Below the pieces are notes generated by a model. That model was not told the DNA's origin and did no database searches. It saw only the letters and a program-made list of their open reading frames with translations. Source: Archangium lansingense (lineage in GTDB: Bacteria; Myxococcota; Myxococcia; Myxococcales; Myxococcaceae). Taken from it: DNA of 64,000 nucleotides. The stretch spans positions 9,718,501-9,782,500 of the forward strand of contig NZ_JAPNKA010000001.1 of the NCBI RefSeq assembly GCF_026626635.1, written 5' to 3'. A program made the position numbers and the translations under genes. Positions 43,304-52,663 of this stretch are shown here, piece after piece (position 1 is the stretch's first letter; each line of letters begins with the position of its first letter).

Positions 43304-44101
43304 ATGCTCAACAACAAGAAAATCTGCGTTGTGATGCCCGGCTACAACGCCGAGCACACCGTCAAGAAGACCTACGATGAGATTCCCAAGGACATCGTGG
43401 ACGATGTGATTCTCGTCGACGACAGCTCCCCGGACCGGACGGCCGAGGTCGCGCGCTCGCTGGGAATCCACACCGTCGTGCACCCGAAGAACCGGGGTTA
43501 CGGCGGCAACCAGAAGACCTGCTACACCGAGGCGCTCCGGCGCGGCGCGGACATCGTGGTGATGGTCCACCCGGACTATCAGTACACCCCCAAGCTCATC
43601 CCCGCGATGGCCTCGTGCATCAGCAGCGGCATCTATGACGTCGCGCTGGGCTCGCGCATCCTCGGCAACACGGCGCTCACGGGCGGAATGCCGCTCTACA
43701 AGTTCGTGGCCAACCGCTTCCTGACGGCGGTGGAGAACATCCTCGTCGATCAGAAGCTGAGCGAGTACCACACGGGCTACCGGGCCTTCTCGCGCGAGGT
43801 GCTGCTCACCCTGCCGCTCGAGGAGAACGACGACGGCTTCGTGTTCGACAACCAGATGCTGGTGCAGGCCATCCGGTTCGGCTTCCGCATCGGCGAGGTG
43901 AGTTGCCCCACGCGCTACGAGGAGGAGTCGTCCTCCATCGGCTTCATGAAGAGCGTGCGCTACGGGTTCGGTGTGCTGGAGGCCGCGGCCCAGTACCGGA
44001 TGATGCTGATGGGGCTCGGCCATCCCCGGTTCCTGTCCTCGGATGGGCGCAAGTTGCAGATGGATCCCGAGTCCGCCACGGGCGCTCGGGAGGCGATGTG
44101 A
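43304..44101 (+). CDS. GT2-family glycosyltransferase (polyprenyl-phosphate sugar transferase type)
   Basis: 265 residues, GT-A fold. ICVVMPGYNAEHTVKKTYDEIP, DDVILVDDSSPDRTAEVARSLG and NRGYGGNQKTCYTEALRRGADIVVMVHPDYQYTP give the nucleotide-binding and DxD-like residues; the acceptor part has SEYHTGYRAFSREVLL and CPTRYEEESSSIGF. It resembles dolichol/undecaprenyl-phosphate mannosyl- or glucosyltransferases. It probably loads the lipid-linked sugar used by the two GT-C membrane proteins downstream. The ATG follows GGGGGG. The next gene starts 2 nt after its stop. Confidence 0.93.
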   Translation: MLNNKKICVVMPGYNAEHTVKKTYDEIPKDIVDDVILVDDSSPDRTAEVARSLGIHTVVHPKNRGYGGNQKTCYTEALRRGADIVVMVHPDYQYTPKLIPAMASCISSGIYDVALGSRILGNTALTGGMPLYKFVANRFLTAVENILVDQKLSEYHTGYRAFSREVLLTLPLEENDDGFVFDNQMLVQAIRFGFRIGEVSCPTRYEEESSSIGFMKSVRYGFGVLEAAAQYRMMLMGLGHPRFLSSDGRKLQMDPESATGAREAM

Positions 44102-44102
44102 C

Positions 44103-45512
44103 GTGACGTCCGGCAGCCCATCCCTGGAAACAGCGCCCCCGGCCCCTGGACAGGAGCGGGCCCTGCTCGCGCCGCTGCTGTCCGTGGCAGCCGTGGCGCT
44201 GGGGTACGCGATACAGTTCGGCAACGGGGCCCGCCACCCCGACTCGATGGTCCTGCTGACGGTGGCGCTGGTGGCCTCGCTGCTGGCCGTGGTGATGCCG
44301 GAGCCCCGTCATGCGCGGATCATCCAGCTCGCCGAGCGGGCGACGATCCTGCTGCTCGGCGTTGGCCTCATCGGGCAGTTCATCTTTCTCGCCACCAGCG
44401 CACCCGCCGTGTACCTGCACCCGGGCCGCAATGGCTTCACGTCCTTCATGACGGGCATCGCGGTGGCGGCGGTGCTGGCCGGCGCGGGGCTGAGCGGCAG
44501 GCCCTGGCTGGGGAGGCTGCGGCTGCCCGTGCTGGTGGGCGTGCACATCGCACTGGGCTCGTGGATCATCCACTACTCGCCCAACCCGCACATCGACGTC
44601 TACACGTTCCACACCGAGGCCTTCCGGGCGCTCGCCAAGGGCATCAACCCCTACGCCATCGACATGCCGAACATCTACGGGCACGAGGAGTTCTACGGGC
44701 CCGGGCTGGTGGTGAATGGGCGGCTCCAGGTGGGTTTCCCCTACCCGCCTTTCAGCCTGATGGTGGCATGGGTCGCGCACCTGTTGGGTGGGGACTACCG
44801 CTACGCCAACCTGCTGGCGATGGGCCTGGCCGCGCTGCTGATGGCGTCCTGCCGGCCGGGGGGACAGTGGGCACAGGTCGCCGCGGTGGTCTTCCTGTTC
44901 ACGCCCCGGACCTTCTTCGTGCTCGAGCAGGGCTGGACGGATGCGTACGTGGCAATGCTCGTGGCCGCCACCGTCTGGAGTGCGTGCCGAGCCCCCCGGC
45001 TGCTTCCGGTGGCGCTGGGCCTGCTCTTCGCCGTCAAGCACTACATGGTGCTCGCCGCCCCGCTCGTCATGCTGCTTTATCCAGGCCCGCTACCGTGGCG
45101 CGAGACGCTCCGCACCCTGCTGAAGGCCGCGGCGGTCGCTACGGTGGTGACGCTGCCCTTCGCCGTGTTGGATCCGGTGGCCCTCTACAATGACCTGATG
45201 GGCTTCCAGCTGCGCCAGCCCTTCCGCATGGACGCGCTCAGCTATCTGTCCTGGTGGGCCGAGAAGACGGGCCGGCGGCTGCCCTCGGGGCTCGGCTTCG
45301 CGGTGGTGCTGCCCGCCCTCGGCCTGTCGCTCTGGCGCGCTCCCCGGACGCCCTCGGGCTTCGCGGCCGCGATGGCCATGACCTTCACGGTCTTCTTCGC
45401 CTTCAGCAAACAGGCGTTCGCCAACTACTACTACTTCATCATCGCGGCCCTCTGCTCGGCCGTCGCGGCATGGACACCTCCCCCATCCCAGGAACAACGG
45501 GCCACTCCATGA
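44103..45512 (+). CDS. Polytopic membrane glycosyltransferase (GT-C/GT87-like)
   Basis: 469 residues from a GTG just after the GT2 stop. At least ten hydrophobic segments. A loop after about residue 150 (LGSWIIHYSPNPHIDVYTFHTEAFRALAKGINPYAIDMP) carries the conserved acidic residue and the Pro-Tyr pattern of mannosyltransferase-like GT-C enzymes (DUF2029 type); later segments include GGDYRYANLLAMGLAALL and LPVALGLLFAVKHYMVLAAP. It would use a lipid-linked donor in the periplasm. Its stop overlaps the next start (ATGA at 45509). Confidence 0.85.
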   Translation: MTSGSPSLETAPPAPGQERALLAPLLSVAAVALGYAIQFGNGARHPDSMVLLTVALVASLLAVVMPEPRHARIIQLAERATILLLGVGLIGQFIFLATSAPAVYLHPGRNGFTSFMTGIAVAAVLAGAGLSGRPWLGRLRLPVLVGVHIALGSWIIHYSPNPHIDVYTFHTEAFRALAKGINPYAIDMPNIYGHEEFYGPGLVVNGRLQVGFPYPPFSLMVAWVAHLLGGDYRYANLLAMGLAALLMASCRPGGQWAQVAAVVFLFTPRTFFVLEQGWTDAYVAMLVAATVWSACRAPRLLPVALGLLFAVKHYMVLAAPLVMLLYPGPLPWRETLRTLLKAAAVATVVTLPFAVLDPVALYNDLMGFQLRQPFRMDALSYLSWWAEKTGRRLPSGLGFAVVLPALGLSLWRAPRTPSGFAAAMAMTFTVFFAFSKQAFANYYYFIIAALCSAVAAWTPPPSQEQRATP

Positions 45513-47071
45513 CGACACCGGGCCCGGAGGGCAGCACGAGAGCCGACGGGTGGCAGGTGCTCGTCACGGGCGCGCTGCTGGCGGTGGCCACGCTGCTGTT
45601 CCGCATTCCGGTGTTCCTCAACGCCGAGGCACTCGACTCGGACATCACCGTCGTCGGCCTGCAGGCCTGGCACCTGGCGCATGGGGAGTTCTCCCTGCGG
45701 CTGTGGGGGACGGACTACCAGGGCATCACCGCGCCACTGGCGGCGTTGCTCGTCGAGACGCTGCTGCCCGTGCGCCCCTCGCTGGCCCTGGCCCTGTCGT
45801 CGGTGCTCGGGCACGTGGTGCTGGTGCTCGCCTTGTTCGGGGTGCTGAGACGGGTGGTGCCGCTCCCGCTGGCGGCGCTCGGTGCGGGCTGCGTCGCGGT
45901 GTGTCCCGAGCCGCTCAACTACCTCACCTACAGCGCCTTCCGGATCTGGTCCTTCACCCTGGTGTTCCTGGCGCTCTACCTCGGCGAACGGGCCGCGGGA
46001 GAGAGCCGCCCCCGGTGGCATGTGCTGTTCGCCGGACTGGCGGGAGTGGCGGTAGGGCTCGGCTACTACTCGGACCTGTTCGTCCTCCAGTTCATTCCGG
46101 GACTGGTGCTGTACCTGCTCTGGTGGACCTGGAGCGCGGCACGCCGGCCGCGGTGGCAGGCCCTGGGCGCAGTGCTGCTCGGCTACGTGGTGGGCAGCAT
46201 CCCCCGCTTCCGCGCTCACATGAAGCCGCCCCGGCTCAGCGAGTTCTCCCTCTCCAACCTCGAGCAGGTCTGGCCCCTCTTCTGGGAGCAGTGCCTGCCC
46301 TACGTCACCGGAGCGAAGCTGTTCGCCTCGGCCGACGGTTTCCAACGGCCGGAGCTGCGACCCGAGGGAGCCTGGTTCCCGCTGATGGTGCTGGGACTGG
46401 GTGCCTTCCTCCTGCTGGTGCTCGGCGGTGCCCTCATCGCCCTACTCCCCGTGGCGGACAGCGCCGCCCGCCGGCTGGCCTGGTGTGGCGCGGCCTGGAT
46501 GGGGGTCTCGCTCATCGGCTTCCTCTTCACCGGCCGGGCCGTGGACATGATGAGTGCGCGCTACCTCGTCCCCATCCTGCTCGGCTTTCCGCTGGTGGCG
46601 GCACCCATGCTCGACAGGCTCGTGCGCAGTGGGAGGGCCGCGGTGGGAGTGGCCCTGCTGCTGCTGCTGGTCGCTCACTTCGGGGTGGCGGGGTGGCGGG
46701 GCTATGGCGGCTGGATCGACGGCGGCCGCCCGCACGTCACGCGCTACGGCAGCGGAGAGGACGAGCAAGCCCTGCTGGCGGCCCTCCAACAGAGGGGGGT
46801 GGAGGCCGCCACGGGCGACTACTGGGCCGCCTACCGGCTCACCTACCTCTGGAAGGAGCAGCTCACGGTGGCGCCGGCCCATGGGTCGGAGCGCTACGGC
46901 CCGTACCAACAGCGGTTCGCCTCGGCCCGCCGCAAGGCGCTGATCTTCTTCCCCGCCATCCCGGTGACGCCCTACAAGGTGCCCGAGCCGTGGGAGGACA
47001 ACCTCCGCCGCGAGGGACGCCACTTCGAGCGGCTCACGGTCGGCCCCTACACCGCGCTCGTCCTCGATTGA
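45509..47071 (+). CDS. Polytopic membrane glycosyltransferase (GT-C, GT39/PMT-like)
   Basis: 520 residues: an initial helix, then ALDSDITVVGLQAWHLAHGEF (acidic residues of the first periplasmic loop, DSD as in GT-C catalytic loops), eight to ten more helices and a C-terminal soluble part (PHVTRYGSGEDEQALLAALQQRGVEAATGDYWAAYRL). The layout fits a GT39/83-like transferase using a polyprenyl-phosphate sugar. It is the last gene of the polysaccharide run; 190 nt of non-coding DNA follow, in which I see no clear terminator. Confidence 0.85.
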   Translation: MTTPGPEGSTRADGWQVLVTGALLAVATLLFRIPVFLNAEALDSDITVVGLQAWHLAHGEFSLRLWGTDYQGITAPLAALLVETLLPVRPSLALALSSVLGHVVLVLALFGVLRRVVPLPLAALGAGCVAVCPEPLNYLTYSAFRIWSFTLVFLALYLGERAAGESRPRWHVLFAGLAGVAVGLGYYSDLFVLQFIPGLVLYLLWWTWSAARRPRWQALGAVLLGYVVGSIPRFRAHMKPPRLSEFSLSNLEQVWPLFWEQCLPYVTGAKLFASADGFQRPELRPEGAWFPLMVLGLGAFLLLVLGGALIALLPVADSAARRLAWCGAAWMGVSLIGFLFTGRAVDMMSARYLVPILLGFPLVAAPMLDRLVRSGRAAVGVALLLLLVAHFGVAGWRGYGGWIDGGRPHVTRYGSGEDEQALLAALQQRGVEAATGDYWAAYRLTYLWKEQLTVAPAHGSERYGPYQQRFASARRKALIFFPAIPVTPYKVPEPWEDNLRREGRHFERLTVGPYTALVLD

Positions 47072-47260
47072 GCCCCGCCCCAGGCCGCCCCCTGGACCGA
47101 CGGGGATGCGCCCGAGAGCACGCACGGAGGGCATCCCACCGATCGAGCCATGTGTGGGTGGGGCTGATACCAGCGATTCACGCGGGTTGAAGAGGAACCA
47201 GAAGCCTGGCTGATCGAGTCTGCTTGCTTTCCAGTCGGAGGGCCGCGAAATAGGGCCGGT

Positions 47261-50200
47261 ATGGCGACCGTTTTTCTCCGGTTGCCTTCTACCACTCCTA
47301 GTGACATGCGCCCCTTGACCGCTCTTTCTTCCAACGACGGCCCCACGCTGACCCTCGGCATCTCCGGCTTCGGCTTCGAGGATCTGTACCGCCCCCGCGG
47401 CCTGCGGCGCCTGGCCGAGCGCTTCGACGAGCAGCTCGCCGCCGACGAGCCCGAGCTCTTCAAGGCCTTCGAGGCCTACAGGAAGTCCGGTGGCGAAGGC
47501 CTCACCGGCCCCGCCGAGTCCGAGCTGCTCATCCGCGTGGCGCGCCACGTGTCGGCCTTCGTGACCCGGCTCTTTGGCCTCGAGACGGACACGGACCGGC
47601 TGGCCCGCCACCTCAAGGGCGAGCTGCCCCTGTTCGACTTCAAGCGCGAGTTCATCACCCGCCGCGTCTTCAAGAAGGGCGCAGCGGATCGCCCGTCGCT
47701 CTCCGAGTACCCCTCGCTGGACGCGCGGATGCGGCTGATGCTGTCGCTCGCCTTCCCCGAGGCGCTCGCCAGTGACGACATCGAGCGTGCGCTGGCCGAG
47801 TCCATCCTCACGCTGATGGACCTGGAGCGGCTCTTTTCCAACACCTCCGGCAACCTGCCGCCGCTGACCCCGGAGCAGGGTGAGGCCCTGCGGGCGAAGT
47901 GGACGGGCATCCGCGCCGCGCTGCTGTCCGGGGCAGAGGGCAAGGACGCCTTCGGCTCCAGCCTGGTGACGCAGGGTGACGACGCGGCGGAGCTGCAGTC
48001 GGTGCGCAACCTGCTGGCGCTGGCGGACCGCTGGACGTACGCCCGCGCGCTGCACCCGGAGATGAAGGAGCTGTTCCACAAGTGGCCCACGCACCGGGTG
48101 CCCAAGCCGCTGGTGTTCGACCAGCTCGTGCAGCTGGAGCGTCCGGACGAGAAGCTGCCGGAGATCACCCAGGGCTCGGACCACCACCTGCGCTACCGCG
48201 ACGGCTTCAAGCTGACGGATCCGCGTGGCACGCCGCGCGAGGTGATGGGCGAGGTGGACTACTGCGTCATCTGCCACGAGCGCGAGAAGGACTCGTGCTC
48301 CACGGGCTTCAAGGCGAAGGACCCGGTGGCCGAGGGCCACACCTTCAAGAAGAACCCGCTGGGGATTCCGCTCACCGGCTGCCCGCTGGACGAGCGCATC
48401 TCCGAGGCCCACGCGCTCAAGCGTGAGGGCAACTCGCTGGCGTCGCTGGCGGTGGTGATGGTGGACAACCCGATGTGCCCGGGCACCGGCCACCGCATCT
48501 GCAACGACTGCATGAAGGCCTGCATCTTCCAGAAGCAGGAGCCGGTGAACATCCCCATGGTGGAGACGGCCGCCCTGACGGACGTGCTCGGCCTGCCCTG
48601 GGGCTTTGAGATCTACGGCCTGCTCACGCGCTGGAACCCGCTGAACGTGCGCCGCCCGTACGCCCTGCCGTACGTGGGCCGCAATGTGCTGGTGGTGGGC
48701 CTGGGCCCCGCGGGCTACACGCTCTCGCACTACCTGCTCAACGAGGGCTTCGGCGTCACCGGTATCGACGGCCTGAAGATCGAGCCCTTCGAGGATGAGT
48801 TGGTGGGCCGCAACGGCAAGGCGATGAGGCCCATCCGGGACTGGAAGGCGCTCACCCGCGAGCTGGACGAGCGGATTCTCGAGGGCTTCGGCGGAGTGTC
48901 CGAGTACGGAATCACCGTGCGCTGGGACAAGAACTTCCTCACGCTGATGCACCTGACGCTGGAGCGGCGGCAGAACCTGCGCATCTACGGCGGCATCCGC
49001 TTCGGTGGCACGCTGACCATCGAGGACGCGTGGCAGATGGGCTTCGACCACATCGCCATCGCGGCGGGCGCGGGCAAGCCCACCATCATCGGGATGAAGA
49101 ACAACCTCATCCGGGGCATCCGCAAGGCGAGCGACTTCCTCATGTCGCTGCAGCTCACGGGCGCCTTCAAGAGGGACTCGCTGGCCAACCTCCAGGTGCA
49201 GCTGCCGGCCATCGTCATCGGCGGAGGCCTGACGGGTATCGATACGGCCACGGAGCTGCTGGCCTACTACCCGGTGCAGGTGGAGAAGACGCTCGAGCGC
49301 CACGAGAAGCTGGTGGCCGAGCTGGGCGAGGAGACGGTGCTGGCGCGGCTGGACGCCGAGGAGAAGGCCACGTACCAGGCCTTCCTGGAGCACGGTCGGG
49401 CGGTGCGCGCCGAGCGTCAGGCCGCGCAGGACGAGGGCCGGGCGCCGGACTTCATCCGGCTGGTGCGGAGCTGGGGCGGAGTGAGCCTGGTGTACCGCCG
49501 TGGCCTCACGGAGTCGCCGGCCTACCGCCTCAACCACGAGGAAGTGGCGAAGGCGCTGGAGGAAGGCATCCGCTTCATCGAGCGCATGAGCCCGGTGGAG
49601 GCGCTGCCGGACGAGAAGGGCGCGGTGAAGGCGCTGCGCTTCGAGCGCATGGTGACGAAGGACGGCAAGCTGCGCGGCAGCGGCGAGTTCTTCGAGCTGC
49701 CGGCGCGCACGGTGTGCGTAGCGGCGGGCACGGCGCCCAACGTCACGTACGAGAAGGAGTACCCGGGCACCTTCGAGCTCGACGAGAACGGCGAGTACTT
49801 CAAGAGCTACGAGCTGGCGGAGCAGGCGGACGGCTTCGGGCTGGCGCAGGTGGAGCCGGTGGAGGACATCGGGGCGAAGGTGGGCTTCTTCACCTCGTAC
49901 CGGAAGGACGGGCACCTCATCTCGTACTTCGGCGACAACCACCCCACGTATGCGGGCAACGTGGTGAAGGCCATGGCGAGCGCGAAGGACGGCTACCCCG
50001 AGGTGGCGCGTCTGTACGCGAAGGAAGTGGCGGCGCTGGACTTCAACGACGAGCTGGCACAGGCGCGGCGTGACGAGAAGCTGACGGCACACTTCGGGCA
50101 GCTGGACGAGGCGCTGCTGGCGCGCGTGGTGACGGTCAACCGGCTGACGCCGACCATCGTGGAGGTGGTGGTGAAGGCGCCGTTCGCGGCGAAGCACTTC

Positions 50201-51094
50201 GAGCCGGGCCAGTTCTACCGGCTGCAGAACTTCGAGCGGAGCGCGCCGGTGGTGGACGGGGTGCGCCTGACGATGGAGGGCCTGGCCCTGACGGGCGCGT
50301 GGGTGGACAAGGAGAAGGGGCTGATGGGGACCATCGTGTTGGAGATGGGCTCCTCGTCCCGGCTGTGCGCCGCGCTGAAGCCGGGCGAGCCGGTGGTGGT
50401 GATGGGTCCCACGGGAGCGCCGACGGAGATCGGCCACAACGAGACGGTCCTGCTGGTGGGAGGAGGCCTGGGCAACGCGGTGCTGTTCTCTATCGCGCGC
50501 TCGCTCAAGGCGGCCGGGTGCAAGGTGGCGTACTTCGCCGGCTTCCGTCAGCGCGCGGACGTCTTCAAGCGCGAGGAGATCGAGGCGGCGACGGACCAGG
50601 TGGTGTGGTCGGTGGACGCCGGGGAGCTCATCGAGGCGCGGCGCCCGCAGGACACGTCCTTCCGGGGCAACGTGGTGCAGGCGATGCTGGCCTACGCCAA
50701 GGGTGAGCTGGGTGTGGCACCGGTGGCGTCCTTCAAGGACGTGCAGCGGATCATCGCCATCGGCTCGGACCGGATGATGAGGGCGGTGCAGGAGGCCCGG
50801 CACGGGGTGCTGCAGCCGTACCTCAACCCCGAGCACGAGGCGATCGGCTCCATCAACTCGCCGATGCAGTGCATGATGAAGGAGATCTGCGCGCAGTGCC
50901 TGCAGCGGCACGTGGATCCGCGGACGGGGAAGGAGACGTGGGTGTTCTCCTGCTACAACCAGGACCAGCGGCTGGACCAGGTGGACTTCGTGAACCTGAA
51001 CCAGCGCCTGCGAGGCAACACGGTGCTGGAGAAGGTGGCGGACCTGTACCTGGCGCAGCTGCTGAAGAAGGTACCCGGCCTGCGTCGCGTCTAA
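47261..51094 (+). CDS. Large multidomain FAD/Fe-S oxidoreductase (NfnB-NfnA-like fusion)
   Basis: 1277 residues. Residues 1-330: unfamiliar helical N-terminal domain. About 335-425: Cys-rich GltD/DPYD-type Fe-S region (DYCVICHEREKDSCSTGF, CPGTGHRICNDCMKACIFQ). About 475-900: two dinucleotide folds (VLVVGLGPAGYTLSHYLL and AIVIGGGLTGIDTATELL) of the glutamate-synthase-small-subunit/NfnB type. About 950-1200: an FNR/PyrK-like flavoprotein (LTPTIVEVVVKAPFAAKHFEPGQFY, LLVGGGLGNAVLF). C-terminal Cys set (CMMKEICAQCL, then C near 1232) as in PyrK/NfnA. It may couple NAD(P)H and ferredoxin pools. ATG 47306 is an alternative start. Confidence 0.87.
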   Translation: MATVFLRLPSTTPSDMRPLTALSSNDGPTLTLGISGFGFEDLYRPRGLRRLAERFDEQLAADEPELFKAFEAYRKSGGEGLTGPAESELLIRVARHVSAFVTRLFGLETDTDRLARHLKGELPLFDFKREFITRRVFKKGAADRPSLSEYPSLDARMRLMLSLAFPEALASDDIERALAESILTLMDLERLFSNTSGNLPPLTPEQGEALRAKWTGIRAALLSGAEGKDAFGSSLVTQGDDAAELQSVRNLLALADRWTYARALHPEMKELFHKWPTHRVPKPLVFDQLVQLERPDEKLPEITQGSDHHLRYRDGFKLTDPRGTPREVMGEVDYCVICHEREKDSCSTGFKAKDPVAEGHTFKKNPLGIPLTGCPLDERISEAHALKREGNSLASLAVVMVDNPMCPGTGHRICNDCMKACIFQKQEPVNIPMVETAALTDVLGLPWGFEIYGLLTRWNPLNVRRPYALPYVGRNVLVVGLGPAGYTLSHYLLNEGFGVTGIDGLKIEPFEDELVGRNGKAMRPIRDWKALTRELDERILEGFGGVSEYGITVRWDKNFLTLMHLTLERRQNLRIYGGIRFGGTLTIEDAWQMGFDHIAIAAGAGKPTIIGMKNNLIRGIRKASDFLMSLQLTGAFKRDSLANLQVQLPAIVIGGGLTGIDTATELLAYYPVQVEKTLERHEKLVAELGEETVLARLDAEEKATYQAFLEHGRAVRAERQAAQDEGRAPDFIRLVRSWGGVSLVYRRGLTESPAYRLNHEEVAKALEEGIRFIERMSPVEALPDEKGAVKALRFERMVTKDGKLRGSGEFFELPARTVCVAAGTAPNVTYEKEYPGTFELDENGEYFKSYELAEQADGFGLAQVEPVEDIGAKVGFFTSYRKDGHLISYFGDNHPTYAGNVVKAMASAKDGYPEVARLYAKEVAALDFNDELAQARRDEKLTAHFGQLDEALLARVVTVNRLTPTIVEVVVKAPFAAKHFEPGQFYRLQNFERSAPVVDGVRLTMEGLALTGAWVDKEKGLMGTIVLEMGSSSRLCAALKPGEPVVVMGPTGAPTEIGHNETVLLVGGGLGNAVLFSIARSLKAAGCKVAYFAGFRQRADVFKREEIEAATDQVVWSVDAGELIEARRPQDTSFRGNVVQAMLAYAKGELGVAPVASFKDVQRIIAIGSDRMMRAVQEARHGVLQPYLNPEHEAIGSINSPMQCMMKEICAQCLQRHVDPRTGKETWVFSCYNQDQRLDQVDFVNLNQRLRGNTVLEKVADLYLAQLLKKVPGLRRV

Positions 51095-51098
51095 GTAC

Positions 51099-51132
51099 CC
51101 CTCTCCCGCCGGGAGAGGGACGGGGTGAGGGT
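51099..51132 (+). repeat. REP-like palindromic repeat, copy 5
   Basis: CCCTCTCCC (51099-51107), loop GCC, GGGAGAGGG, tail GGGGTGAGGGT. It lies 5 nt after the oxidoreductase stop and is the first of a tandem pair between convergent genes. Confidence 0.86.
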
Positions 51133-51163
51133 ATCCGCGCCCCGGGTTGAGCCCGCGTCAACC

Positions 51164-51198
51164 CCCTCTCCCCCCTGGGAGAGGGTCGGGGTGAGGGT
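51164..51198 (+). repeat. REP-like palindromic repeat, copy 6
   Basis: CCCTCTCCC (51164-51172), loop CCCT, GGGAGAGGG, tail GGGGTGAGGGT; same orientation as the copy at 51099 and ending 10 nt before the lipoprotein stop. Confidence 0.86.
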
Positions 51199-51207
51199 CA
51201 ACCCGCG

Positions 51208-51903
51208 TTACTGCGCCTTCCCGCCGAAGGACTTGAGCATGTCCTGGTAGTTGCGCATCAGGTCCTGCTCGCGGGAGAGGACGAGGTCCACGTTGGCGTC
51301 GCCATGGAGCTTGCGGACGGACACGAGCCTGTCCGTCTCCTCCACGCGCTGGCGCATGACGTCAATCTGGGGTGCCAGCTCCTTCTGCTGCTCGGGCTTG
51401 AGCCGGGCCTGCATCTCCTCGAGCTTCTTGAGCTCCCCGCCCAGGTCCATCATGGCGGCCATGTGGCGCTGGGTGATGACGTCCATGACCACGGAGCCGA
51501 TGCGGTTGACGTCCTCCTCGGTAAGGCCGGCCTCGCGGCGGGCTTTGGCCTCGGACTCGGCCTTGCTCTCGATGGCCTTCATGGACTCGCTCATGCCCAC
51601 GGGCCTGCCCTGCGCGTCCAGCGTCCCAGCCGTCAGCCGGACCTTGGCGGCCTGGAGCTCCCGGGCCATGGCGGCATATGCATCCAGCACCTGGCGCTGG
51701 TAGCCAACGTAGGCGTCCAGCTTCGCCTGGGTGAGGGCGTAGGGATTGCTGTCATCGAACACCCCACCAGCTTCGGCGGAGGACTCCCGCTCCCCGTCGA
51801 CGACCGCCCCCCCGGCTTCCTCCTGGGCAGGCACGGGGGCTTCTTCCTTCTTGCAGCCGGACAGCATCCCCGCGGCGAACAGCACCCACAGCAGCTTGCG
51901 CAT
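51208..51903 (-). CDS. Helical lipoprotein of unknown function
   Basis: 231 residues. Lipobox GMLSGCKK; start fixed by a GGAGGAG site 6 nt before the ATG. After an acidic linker (VVDGERESSAEAGG) the rest is long amphipathic helix: LTQAKLDAYVGYQRQVLDAYAAM, ESMKAIESKAESEAKARREAGL, GELKKLEEMQARLKPEQQKEL, VDLVLSREQDLMRNYQDML. Family not recognised. It should be anchored in the inner or outer membrane and lie in the periplasm. The upstream 220 nt to the divergent SixA gene contain its promoter; no further gene is evident there. Confidence 0.78.
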   Translation of the reverse strand: MRKLLWVLFAAGMLSGCKKEEAPVPAQEEAGGAVVDGERESSAEAGGVFDDSNPYALTQAKLDAYVGYQRQVLDAYAAMARELQAAKVRLTAGTLDAQGRPVGMSESMKAIESKAESEAKARREAGLTEEDVNRIGSVVMDVITQRHMAAMMDLGGELKKLEEMQARLKPEQQKELAPQIDVMRQRVEETDRLVSVRKLHGDANVDLVLSREQDLMRNYQDMLKSFGGKAQ

Positions 51904-52126
51904 CCACACTCCTCCAGGGGTCCTCCCCGGTTCCACGAGGGGCGGAGTATACGTCCGCGCACAGTCCTCCACGGGCGGGATTGCATCCGCTGCGAACGGA
52001 ACGACTCCAGGCTGCTTGCCCCCCAGCGGGAGGGGCCGTCACCAGCCAACATTCGCCGTATTACCTTTGACCAACCCGGGCGCGGTCGTGTACGAACCGC
52101 GGTCCGTTCAGAGCGGTGGAGGCACC

Positions 52127-52636
52127 TTGAGGATCTTCCTGGTAAGGCACGGCGAGGCGGACGCGGAGGCCCCCGAGGGACTCGGTGACGAGGCGCGCGC
52201 TCTCACTGCCAAGGCCCGAGCCAGCACGGCCGCGCATTTCGCGTCGCTGGCGGAGCGCATCGGCTCAGTCTCGCTCGTGCTCACGAGCCCGCTGGTACGC
52301 ACCGTGCAGACGGCGCAGTTGCTCTCCACCATCCTCAAGCACGAGGGCACCCTGCGCTCCCATCGGTGCCTCCTGCCGGACATGCCGGTGGGAGCCGTGA
52401 CGCCCGTCATCGACGAGCACACGGGTGAGAACATCGTGCTCGTGGGCCACCAGCCCACCATGGGCGCCCTGGCCACCCACCTGCTGGGCATGCAGTCCTT
52501 CCCCAAGCAGGTCAACCCGGGCACCGTCATCGCCATCGAGCGTCCGGACTCCACCGAGCCCGGTGCCACGCCCGCTCCGGCCCGGCTGCTCTTCTTCGCC
52601 GCCCCCGGTCAGCCGGTGCTCGACGTCATCCAGTAG
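52127..52636 (+). CDS. sixA: SixA-type phosphohistidine phosphatase
   Basis: 169 residues of the histidine phosphatase (phosphoglycerate-mutase-like) superfamily. The N-terminal catalytic motif is IFLVRHGEAD (Arg-His-Gly). The second Arg is in TSPLVRTVQTAQLL, and the C-terminal His in VLVGHQPTMGALATHLLG. Its size and SPLVRTVQTA pattern fit SixA, which dephosphorylates phosphohistidine on phosphotransfer proteins. The likely start is the TTG at 52127, placed 4 nt after GGTGGAGG; an ATG is lacking. A frataxin-like gene follows 27 nt after the stop. Confidence 0.88.
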   Translation: MRIFLVRHGEADAEAPEGLGDEARALTAKARASTAAHFASLAERIGSVSLVLTSPLVRTVQTAQLLSTILKHEGTLRSHRCLLPDMPVGAVTPVIDEHTGENIVLVGHQPTMGALATHLLGMQSFPKQVNPGTVIAIERPDSTEPGATPAPARLLFFAAPGQPVLDVIQ

Positions 52637-52663
52637 CCGCTCCAGCCTCTGGAGGGTGTGCCG

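Noticed and set aside
39300..47100. Secondary-metabolite gene cluster
   Set aside because: All genes are glycosyltransferases or membrane sugar transferases; no PKS, NRPS, terpene or RiPP enzyme is present.
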